NCBI GenBank assembly: GCA_022925895.1
Contig: JAKSYS010000551.1
Coordinates: 1 to 42,259 of the forward strand
From: Fragilaria crotonensis
Taxonomy: Eukaryota; Bacillariophyta; Fragilariophyceae; Fragilariales; Fragilariaceae
Direction: 5' to 3'
DNA: 42,259 bases
This document shows, piece by piece, positions 1 through 7,737 of this stretch. Positions within the stretch are counted from its first letter, which is position 1. Each line of letters starts with the position of its first letter. The position numbers and the translations under genes are program-made. Below the pieces are notes generated by a model that worked only from the letters and a program-made list of their open reading frames with translations, did not search any database and had not been told where the DNA came from.

Positions 1-269
1 TCTCACTGTTTCGCATCCATGATGCAAGACGGAACATGGCGATCACGAACTATTGTTTAAATCATAAGCGGTACGCGAGTCTCAACTGATTTGAGTCCAA
101 CGACGTGACAACATATTCTGCGCCGTCGTCGTTTTGTACTGGCGGTTGGCGGTACTACAGTTCGAGTAATGAAAAAGACTCGAGACTCGAGAGACGACCA
201 ACGCCTTGGTGATGGCAGTCACACAAAAACGGCAGATCAGAGAACGACGCAATCACGAAGGTGTGCGAC
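1..269. other. 5' flank of the aminotransferase gene
   Basis: I see no gene here. The stretch lies directly upstream of the aminotransferase ATG and presumably contains its promoter and 5' leader. I could not identify a TATA box or other named element with any confidence. Confidence 0.4.
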
Positions 270-1427
270 ATGATGCGTTCCTTTCTCGTTCGTCGAAGTT
301 GCAGTAGCAACTCATTGTCACATCAACGATGCAGCATATCGTCCTTGGGATTGACAATTACAAAAACTAACGATGAGAGTCGCTTTGAGAAGAAACCTGC
401 CAAGGAAGAATTGAAATTCGGAACCACCTTTTCCGATCACATGCTTACGATTGCGTACCAGAAGGGTGCTTGGCAGACGCCTCATATTCGTCCCTATGAA
501 AATTTATCCATTTCTCCAGCTGCGACATCGTTTCATTATGGCCTTTCGTGCTTTGAAGGGATGAAAGCCTACAAAACTAGTGGGAATACAATTCGACTCT
601 TCCGACCAGACAAGAATATGGAGCGTTTGAAGAATTCAATGGAGCGATTGCAAATGCCTGGATATGATTTTGATCCAAATGAGCTCATTCATCTCCTCAA
701 ACAATTGCTCCAGCTGGATCAACGATGGATTCCAGAAGGAGATGGGTATTCGTTATACATTCGCCCAACTGTCATTGCTACCCATCCATTCCTAGGCCTC
801 GCCGCTCCAACCGAACTCCTCTTGTACGTTATTACCTGTCCTGTTGGACCATACTATCCTAGTGGCTTCAAGCCCATTTCCTTATTGGCGACTCCGGACT
901 ACGTTCGTGCCTGGCCGGGTGGCACGGGTAGCAACAAGGTGGGAGGCAATTACGCACCCACCATGAAACCACAAGCCGAGGCGGTCCGACAGGGATATTC
1001 TCAAGTCTTGTGGCTCTTTGGTGACACTCATGAGGTTACGGAAGTGGGCAGTATGAATGTATTCTTTGTTCTGTTGAATGATGAGAACGAACCAGTCCTA
1101 GTGACGCCGCCTCTGACGCGGGGAGATATACTGCCTGGTGTCTCGAGGGATTCCATCCTAGTCTTGGCGCAGTCCATGGGATTGAAAGTGGAAGAACGAT
1201 TTCCAACCATGCAAGAATTGCTAGATGCCAGTCAATCCAATACTTTGATTGAAGCATTTGGTGCCGGAACTGCGGCAGTTGTGACGCCCATTGAACGAAT
1301 TCACTATCAGGGATCAAACATTGACATCCCAGCCACGGGCTCGTGGACGCAACGATTTTGGGACGAGTTGACCGGGATTCAATCGGGACGAATTGAGGGT
1401 CCCGAAGGATGGAGTGTTGTGGTGTAG
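270..1427 (+). CDS. branched-chain amino acid aminotransferase, probably mitochondrial
   Basis: This intact 385-residue protein is a fold-type IV PLP aminotransferase of the BCAT family, which interconverts leucine, isoleucine and valine with their 2-oxo acids using glutamate/2-oxoglutarate. The frame is open from a GTG at 261, but the first ATG is at 270 (a second follows at 273). Residues 1 to about 30 are Arg/Ser-rich with almost no acidic residues (MMRSFLVRRSC...), as expected for a mitochondrial presequence. Family landmarks follow in order: FHYGLSCFEGMKAYK near 88-102, YIRPT near 163, the Schiff-base lysine K223 in SNKVGGNYAP, EVTEVGSMNVFF with the Glu that contacts the pyridine nitrogen, TPPLTRGDILPGVSR, and FGAGTAAVVTPI. 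Length is normal for the family and there is no intron. It converges on the gene ending at 1543, leaving 115 bp between stop codons. The family call is firm; the mitochondrial location is inferred from the leader. Confidence 0.95.
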   Translation: MMRSFLVRRSCSSNSLSHQRCSISSLGLTITKTNDESRFEKKPAKEELKFGTTFSDHMLTIAYQKGAWQTPHIRPYENLSISPAATSFHYGLSCFEGMKAYKTSGNTIRLFRPDKNMERLKNSMERLQMPGYDFDPNELIHLLKQLLQLDQRWIPEGDGYSLYIRPTVIATHPFLGLAAPTELLLYVITCPVGPYYPSGFKPISLLATPDYVRAWPGGTGSNKVGGNYAPTMKPQAEAVRQGYSQVLWLFGDTHEVTEVGSMNVFFVLLNDENEPVLVTPPLTRGDILPGVSRDSILVLAQSMGLKVEERFPTMQELLDASQSNTLIEAFGAGTAAVVTPIERIHYQGSNIDIPATGSWTQRFWDELTGIQSGRIEGPEGWSVVV

Positions 1428-1469
1428 TAGTAAATAGACGTTTGTGGTTGGAGTCACTCCTTTTAGAAA

Positions 1470-1475
1470 AATAAA
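1470..1475 (+). terminator. possible polyadenylation signal AATAAA
   Basis: An AATAAA hexamer lies 43 bp after the aminotransferase stop codon, inside the short gap between two convergent genes. Position and sequence fit a cleavage/polyadenylation signal, although diatoms do not depend strictly on this hexamer. Confidence 0.35.
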
Positions 1476-1542
1476 TGTATAAAAACAGCGGCGATTGCTT
1501 TCCACTCCGTCATGGTAGAGATATCCTTGTCACCATTCCTCT

Positions 1543-3246
1543 TCATGTTGCAACACCTGATTTCACTGGCAGGCTTTCACTTAACTCTAAATCGTGCTGT
1601 TCCACGGGTGTGTACGCCGCCGACGAGGCTGTAAATGACCTAGTTACCTCCATTTCTTCTCCTCGCAATTCCACCTCGTTGCGGCCTTCTTCATCATCGT
1701 CATTTTCGTCTTCCTCGCCTTCCAGCAATGGCAATATTTCAGAATCTCCAGGTCTCCAGAGGTATGTGACACCGGCGATCATGACGAAATAATCCAATTC
1801 CATGAGATTGGATGCAATCCAAGACAACACTGTATCATCCTTGTTGTGATCCAACACTTCAATTTTCACCATGATGAGATATACGGCAGCAACGCCAACG
1901 ACAACTGCCACCAAGGTGCGGAAGTGACGATATCGCACCAAACTTCGACTGGAACAGTAGTTCAGTTCCAAATATTGCAAAGTCTTGGCGAGAGTCGCCG
2001 CAATGTAAATGGCGTACAAAATGTCAATCCCCAAAATGCACAGACTCGCAGCAGTCTCACCAGCCAACAAGTCGATCGCCTCCGATCTGATACTAGTATC
2101 ATCAAAGTGACTGAAATTCTCAAGAGTGGCGATCAATTCCAAATTAAGAATCTTGACGACAGTGCTCAGAATAAAGTATGAACCACCCAAAACGACCATA
2201 CGAATGTAGTGTTGTTTCATGGACACTGCCGACACGGATGCTGGTGACGCCACGACACCCCATCCCACAAGCATGACCAAGAGTTCGGGTGAGGGCGTGT
2301 TTCGAAACATCCGGGAGAATGGTCAGGTACACTAGAGCGTTGGCCTGAGTTCCGCGTATATTCAGAGATAAAAATCCAGGGATCGCACCACAGATTCCAT
2401 CCAACCCAATCCAATGGTTAGTATGATGCCACGTTCCACAAACAATTGGCGACGACCTTGACGGCATGGTGGTGTTATGGTCCGAGGCCAAACAGTATCC
2501 CAAACCCCACCAGGCCGCAACAATCAAGAGAGAATAGGCGACCAGCATGAGGAAATAAAACTCATCGTTCCAATCAAATTGGCTGGCAAATATCCCGCTT
2601 TTGATCGAAAGGCATACGATCCTCCACTTCCACCAGTCTACCATTAACATTGCAGTTGGCCATGATCAAAATATATTTTCCACTCCCGGATGTGGCGGAA
2701 TATCAAATACTGGATTCTTAAGAATTTGCTTGGACACGAGATCTGGTGGACCTGGAATGTCAGTGATCGCATTTGTCCTTGAAATGTGTTTCGATCCACA
2801 ATCAAACGGTCTACTGGTCCATCACAAAGTCCCATCTCCAAGTGATCCTCGGTACAGCAAAAGAGCAACTCACCATTTCCATTTTCCCCAATTCCCAACT
2901 TGGTCCAATCGCATCCTCCTGGACGCGATTGTGTTGGTGCAGTGTTGATACAATCTTGTGGTTCGTAGAACAAGACAACATCCACAACGGACGCATTCGC
3001 GGCTCCAGTCCACCAGGATGAGTAGGGGGTCGAAAATTCAAGAGATTTCAAATCGACCAATCCTGGAGGTTCCACATATCCCGACGCGAAGTGGACCAAG
3101 AATGGCATTGGCTCCAGGAATCCGGAGTAGACGCGTCGATCGGCAGAGACAAAGACATTGGAATCGTGATTATACTCTGCGTAGTAGTAATGAAGTACCA
3201 ACAACAATAGAAGACGGTTGAGGACGTCGGATATGGACAGGAACAT
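1543..3246 (-). CDS. GOST-type seven-transmembrane protein (GPR107/TMEM87-like), frame broken several times
   Basis: The ATG at 3246 starts a hydrophobic signal peptide and a lumenal domain containing paired cysteines. This frame is clean to about 2771. The C-terminal part, about 2283 down to 1543, is also clean. It holds VMLVGWGVV, several hydrophobic segments, YRHFRTLV, the late-helix motif TYLWRPGD and an acidic tail (EEDENDDDEEG). This order (signal peptide, lumenal domain, seven helices ending in a LWRP-like motif) is that of Golgi/endosomal GOST proteins. Between these parts the family sequence remains readable only by changing frame about six times: near 2770, 2620, 2560, 2470, 2350 and 2283. 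Readable pieces include KYILIMANCNVNGRL, AGYLPANLIG, FYFLMLVAYSLL, VERGIILTIGLGWMESVV and SKHALTRTL. The shifts are single-base, so introns do not explain them. It may be a recent pseudogene or a locally misassembled functional gene. Family call good; coding status unresolved. Confidence 0.72.
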
Positions 3247-3912
3247 GGTGGTTACAGGTTCTGATCGAGGATATTATAATACTACTCCAAGTGTTGCAAG
3301 TTCTAACGTGGTTCCGTCCTCCAGACTTGAGACGCAAAGTGCATGCAAAATGAAAATGGGAATGGAGTGGCGACTAATGACAATGAGAGCATGTGTGTAA
3401 TAATGCATGCAATTCTCAGTCGAGGTTTTGGTCGTTGAAAGCGAGTGTACTGCGGATTTCTGGATTTTTGGTAGTAGTAGAACTTGGTATGTTTTCGTAC
3501 AGTTGTAATCCGAGTACTCCAGTACACCACTCTACTACTAGAGAGCAGAAGCAGAAACATGGTTGCGATATTTGAGGCAACACAATGTATGCATAGGTCT
3601 ACTGTACTACTCTAGAGATACCCACCTACCTGTACTTGGAATTTGGTGATTGCTTCTGTAGGTACAGTGTATGTATATATGTGAGGTACAGTACAATTGT
3701 ACGGAGTACACTACTTGCCTTTTCGTGACGCGTGACGCACTCGCAGATACCTCCTGCCAACAACGGACCAATACTCTCGCAACATGTGTAACGTGTTGAA
3801 GAACACAAGTATCGAGTATCGATATGACCGACGACGGCTTCAGTCTAGAGAAACGTTAGCTAAACTTCTCGTTTCCACGACAAATACTCCAGTACTCAGT
3901 ACCATACTGGTC
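3247..3912. other. intergenic, no gene recognised
   Basis: This is AT-rich DNA with many GTAC and AGTACT-type short palindromic words and no convincing open frame. It lies between the 5' end of the GOST gene and the pogo-like transposon, and should contain the GOST promoter. Confidence 0.5.
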
Positions 3913-3914
3913 TA

Positions 3915-3939
3915 CCGTAAAACTCTCTGGTTAAGACCC
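3915..3939 (+). repeat. left terminal inverted repeat of the pogo-like element
   Basis: It is the exact reverse complement of 7003-7027 over 25 bp, with TA immediately outside at 3913-3914. Confidence 0.9.
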
Positions 3940-4373
3940 CTCGTAGGATAAGACCCACTCCCTCCAAAAAGGGATGTTTTCCGTACATGTGCATGCCAAT
4001 CCAGTAGTACTTCGTTCTAACTAGAATGGACAACACGACCGAAAAGAGGACAAAAAGGGCTTCAATTCCATATACAACACTTATATAATCAGACGACGTT
4101 ACGAATGATTTCTATACGAAGATATAGGTGAATCACAATGATTTTGACGGATTCCTATGGGTGCCAACAGACATTTTTGGCCAAAACAAACCATGCGTGC
4201 TTGCACACACAATTTTCAATGGATCAAACACGACCCCATAGAAATTTGTTGAAGCATTTTGCAATTGCTGTGCCACAAAACAACGCTGTCGCAAGCAATC
4301 AAAAGTGACATGAGAGCAACAACCCCTGCCTCTGCTTTCTGTTGTCTGTTCATTTGTTGATGAGTCACTCACC

Positions 4374-4899
4374 ATGTCCATGTCACCATCCGCAGGAAGA
4401 AACGCAAGCACCAGGGCCAACAGTCCACCAATACATCCGTGCGGTGTCACGGTTGAGATTGTTGGTACTGGGAGGAGTGATCGTGGACGCTCCTGCGAGA
4501 ACATGATGTTTGTGGTACGGTGTTGCAGGAAGACTCCGTTGTGCGGATACGCCACATGCAGATCATTGGTGATACAGGAAAGAGGAATCCGCGCTTGCTG
4601 TCTATTGGATTAGTGACGGAATTGATCGCTGTCGTGTTGGATTTCTTCCGCGTCACCTCATGAAGCAGTGGCAACTGTATGATGGGCGTATTGCACAAGT
4701 GGTAGATGTATACGAAGGGTCTGAAAGCCCTACAAAACGACGCAAGAACGTTCGAAATTGCGGTTGCTGTGAGGCTGTTCTTATTGACAGTCGTGACGAG
4801 GAGGTGCAACCGGTAGTAGTGACAACCGAGCACCTGCAGCGAGAAGAACGACAGTTCTGCAGCAAACAAGCAACAGAAACAACAAGAGTGACAAACTAG
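4374..4899 (+). CDS. unrecognised second gene of the pogo-like element, about 175 codons, frame broken
   Basis: An ATG at 4374 in a good context (CACCATG) opens a frame containing VTVEIVGTGRSDRGRSCEN. Coherent protein then continues only after two single-base frame changes: near 4505, into VLQEDSVVRIRHMQIIGDTG, and near 4578, into ESALAVYWISDGIDRCRVGFL. The last frame runs without a stop through QLYDGRIAQVVDVYEG, SESPTKRRKNVRNCGCC and a basic C-terminus to TAG at 4897-4899. The pieces join into one plausible globular protein with a Cys/Lys-rich end, and the opposite strand offers only weak frames. I do not recognise the family and infer no function. It lies inside the transposon, pointing toward the transposase gene, with about 460 bp between the left inverted repeat and its ATG. 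It could be an accessory transposon protein or a captured host gene. Confidence 0.5.
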
Positions 4900-4915
4900 C
4901 TAACATGTTAATTAT

Positions 4916-4987
4916 GGTACGTACTGAGAGCTCCGAGTTGTGATGTTGTTACGTACTGAGAGAGGGCTCCGAGTCGTGATGTTGTTG
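4916..4987. repeat. degenerate tandem pair of about 35 bp between convergent transposon genes
   Basis: Two copies of a unit containing ACGTACTGAGAG and CTCCGAG(T)TGTGATGTTGTT follow each other. They fill the 98-bp gap between the stop of the plus-strand gene (4899) and the stop of the transposase (4998). The location suggests a shared termination region, but this is inference. Confidence 0.6.
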
Positions 4988-4997
4988 ATCTTGTTGC

Positions 4998-6859
4998 TCA
5001 CTCCTGCCTGTTTGCGTGCTGGACTTCTTGCAGAAGTTGAACAAGTTGCAACGTGTCAGGCAGTGGCGGAAAAGATTCTGATGTGATGTGAGAATTAGTA
5101 CCGGCGATGATGATATTCTTGTTTAATGTCCCATTGTTTGTCTCGCCAAGAATGTGCCCATGGATGTGCGGTTGGTTGTCTTCATGATGGTAAGAAAGGA
5201 GGGGCTCGAATGATTTCGTCTCGTCATCGCTGCTATTATTGTACTCATGATCACCACTCCCATCATCCTCATCGTTAGCCTGTTGCTGCTGGAAAGGATT
5301 GTCGTTTCGGTTTCTGAAGGTGTCGTCGTTAACTTCCTGCTCGTCGGCGGTGGCGTGCTGCTCTTCCTCCTGCTGCTGGTTGTGCGCTTGCTGGTTGCCT
5401 CCATGGTAAGAAAGAGGCTCCGAATGATTTCTCAGCATCTCGTCATCATCACTGGCATCGTCATCGTTCTCATCGACTCTCATCATCGCTGTTAACCTGC
5501 TGCTCCACAGGACAGTTGATTCCGTTTCTGACAAAGGTGTTGACTTCGTCGTCGTCGGCTGCATGCTCGTCCTCCTGACGCTGGTCGGCTGCATGCTCTT
5601 CCTCCTGCACTGAAGGATAATAGCTGTACGTTCCATGACGCCATGCATTCCTTACCATCTGTGCAGGTAAGTCACGACAAGAAGTCGAACACCATTCAGC
5701 GATGTGTTTTCTGGTCGGTGGATCGATTTTCCCTTGGTGTAAACCAGTACTAATCATCCATTCCTCCCACAGTTTGCGCAATCTGGATTTGAATGGTTTA
5801 TTAACGCCAACATCAACCGGTTGGCACAGAGAAGTGCAACCACCAGGAATGTGTTCGACCTCAACACCCAAATCCTCGATTGCGTTTACAGTCGATTTCA
5901 TCATGTGACAGCGGTAAGAGTCAAGCAACAGCAGCGGAACAATTCCAGGAGGTGCCTGGTCTACGTACGGCTTCAAGATTCTCTCGATCCATAAATGCAT
6001 CACTCTTTCATCCATCCATGCATTGCCTTGGCATGCGTACACTATGTCATCTGGATAAGTGACGAATTCGTTTTCAATGCGACCATTTGGAGCTCCTTTA
6101 AAAACAAGTAATGGGGTAAGTACGACCGCTTGCAGACACTGTCATGGCACATGTTACCCTCTTTGTGTCGCTTGTTGACTTTCGAATGTGAATTGTTCGC
6201 TGTCCCGCTAACTCAAGCGTACTCTTCGCATTGAATGTAAATGGAACAGGTGTTTGATCCATATTAAGGATAAAATCTTCATGACGGTTGCTCTGTATAA
6301 GTTTTGGACGGATTGTTCGCACGTAATCTTGAGCCAAACCTGCAGTCTCGGATGGGGATCGCTGGCTTTCATGTGTTCCCATCCTGTGGACGAGACTGTG
6401 TTTTCTGATCCACCTCCGTACACTTTGATACCTTGCCCGGCTTGATTTTCGTTGGAACTCCGCCATCAATCGAGAAGCTTGAATGACGACAGTAGAAATA
6501 GAAACCGCAAACCCTTGTTCTCTTAGTTCAAAGATGAATTTGAGTAGATCATTTTCAATTGGCGCTAGGACTGAAGTAGGACCCTTAGCTGTACTCTTTG
6601 CCTTTGAGTTGCCGTGTTCCATCATGGTCCTTGAAATTGTCGACCATTCTCTGTACTGTTTCGGAATTATGTTGAGTGCTCGACATGCGGCCCTGATAGA
6701 TTCACCTGCCTCTACGCGCCTTCTCACATTCCTAACGATTGCAAGCCTCTCAAAGTTTGCGAAACGCCTCCTTCTGCTGCTGTTACTAAGAGTAGGGTAG
6801 TAGTCCCATCCATTATGGACAAGAACGATGTCAACAAACAAAACTGTGAACGAACGCAA
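4998..6859 (-). pseudogene. pogo/Tigger-type DDE transposase, two frameshifts
   Basis: The N-terminal section (about 6790-6640) is a CENP-B/Psq-like helix-turn-helix with FANFERLAIVRNVRRRVEAG and SIRAACRALNI. A second DNA-binding region follows (SVRRWIRKHSL), then the catalytic core. The first catalytic Asp is in FILNMDQTPVPF, the second in LLLLDSYRCHMM, and the third in TSLCQPVDVGVNKPFK. The core is split by a one-base shift near 6112: the frame stops just before a segment reading LLVFKGAPNGRIENEF in the next frame. A second shift near 5477 separates the core from an acidic, Gln/Asp-rich tail with two related blocks (DDDEMLRNHSEPLSYHGGNQ and a diverged copy). The true start is uncertain: the longest frame begins at a non-ATG codon at 6859, and an ATG at 6813 would need one further shift. 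All three catalytic residues survive. It would cut and paste the surrounding element in the nucleus. Confidence 0.85.
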
Positions 6860-7002
6860 CAGTCACGTTTCACAAACGCGCGCCAAATAACAAGTAGGTA
6901 AAAAGACTTTTTTATGGCGCACATTTGGACGGAATCTTGCTCTTGGTTTACGTAGGTTAAGACCCACCCCGCAAAAAAAGTGTCAAAACCCGCACAATTC
7001 CT

Positions 7003-7027
7003 GGGTCTTAACCAGAGAGTTTTACGG
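7003..7027 (-). repeat. right terminal inverted repeat of the pogo-like element
   Basis: It is the exact reverse complement of 3915-3939, followed by TA at 7028-7029. Confidence 0.9.
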
Positions 7028-7029
7028 TA

Positions 7030-7519
7030 GTTCAAGTGTTCCAGTACTTTACAACCGGTAGTCTTCACTCCAGTAGTTAGTTCTCAGTATTCAGTATTCA
7101 GTATTCAGTATTCAGTATTCAGTACTCAGTACAGCTTCCGACAAGCCCGCGAACGCGTAGAACTGTGAATCAATCTCGCCAAAAAACTTAGCTGCGATCC
7201 GCGATACCCAACGCTATCTGAGCTCGATAGTACAAGTAAGACCTCCTCCATCCAACAGAGAGGACGGATTTTGTTCACGGGAAATCCGGATACGCATCTC
7301 AGACCTCAGAACTCAGGCTGGTAATCTGGAAACGTGTTTGACATGGCCGAACCCCGAAATTTCAGATTTCAGCCGCCTTCCCAGCCGTTCTCGCGGAACA
7401 AACTTTCAAGTCGGCGTTCCAGGACCTTCATGGCACGAATAAACAAGTCGTGGCCCGTTTTTGCCATCATCTAAATCATGAAAAAACCGGATATATCCTA
7501 CTCCTTTTTAAATTTGCTT
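7030..7519. other. intergenic spacer between transposons
   Basis: I recognise no gene. It contains the 7-bp tandem repeat listed separately. Near 7349-7440 a short stretch, starting CGAAATTTCAGATTTCAG after an ATG-containing leader, resembles 23637-23720 on the same strand. I take both as fragments of one dispersed repeat. Confidence 0.5.
7085..7131. repeat. tandem repeat of AGTATTC (7-bp unit)
   Basis: About five to six consecutive copies of a 7-bp unit (CAGTATT) end in two variant copies (CAGTACT, CAGTACA). It is a short minisatellite, not a CRISPR array, since there are no spacers. Confidence 0.9.
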
Positions 7520-7541
7520 TGTGCGTGCGTGTGTGTGTGTG
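7520..7541. repeat. (GT)n microsatellite at the 3' end of retroelement copy 1
   Basis: A GT/GC-GT run directly abuts the sequence TTGGGTGCTATG that marks the 3' end of the retroelement (which reads on the minus strand, so this is an (AC)n tail or target). Confidence 0.9.
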
Positions 7542-7737
7542 TTGGGTGCTATGTATGTTACGTGTAGCTAGACTAAACTAGGGATGTGTGTATGAATGGG
7601 CCGGTACAACAGTGCCGTAGGCATTGCGTAGCGGTGCGCCAGTGCTATACATCCGGAAAGCTAGAATCCGGGGCTTGCTCCTTGGGGAGACGTCGTTCGG
7701 CAGCGGGATCGGCGGCAGGGGCGATGGGGCATATCAG

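Larger units (their letters stand above)
3915..7027. mobile_element. Tc1/mariner (pogo-like) DNA transposon with two genes
   Basis: Perfect 25-bp inverted repeats, beginning CCGTAAAACTCTCTGG, lie at 3915-3939 and 7003-7027. Each is bounded by the dinucleotide TA (3913-3914 and 7028-7029), which is the target duplication expected for the Tc1/mariner superfamily. The word TAAGACCCAC recurs just inside the left end (about 3950) and, in direct orientation, near the right end (about 6958), so there may be subterminal protein-binding repeats. The 3.1-kb interior holds a pogo/Tigger-type DDE transposase on the minus strand and a second unrelated open frame on the plus strand, tail to tail, separated by a short tandem repeat. 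Intact ends suggest a fairly recent insertion; the coding frames carry single-base breaks. Confidence 0.9.

Noticed and set aside
1475-2181. Plus-strand frames opposite the GOST gene
   Set aside because: The minus strand here encodes recognisable transmembrane segments and the WRPGD motif; the plus frames are shadows.
4133-4869. Two minus-strand frames of 140 codons inside the pogo-like element
   Set aside because: They begin at non-ATG codons at full length and overlap the more coherent plus-strand gene.
7085-7131. Possible CRISPR-like array
   Set aside because: The 7-bp units are directly adjacent without spacers; simple minisatellite in a eukaryotic genome.
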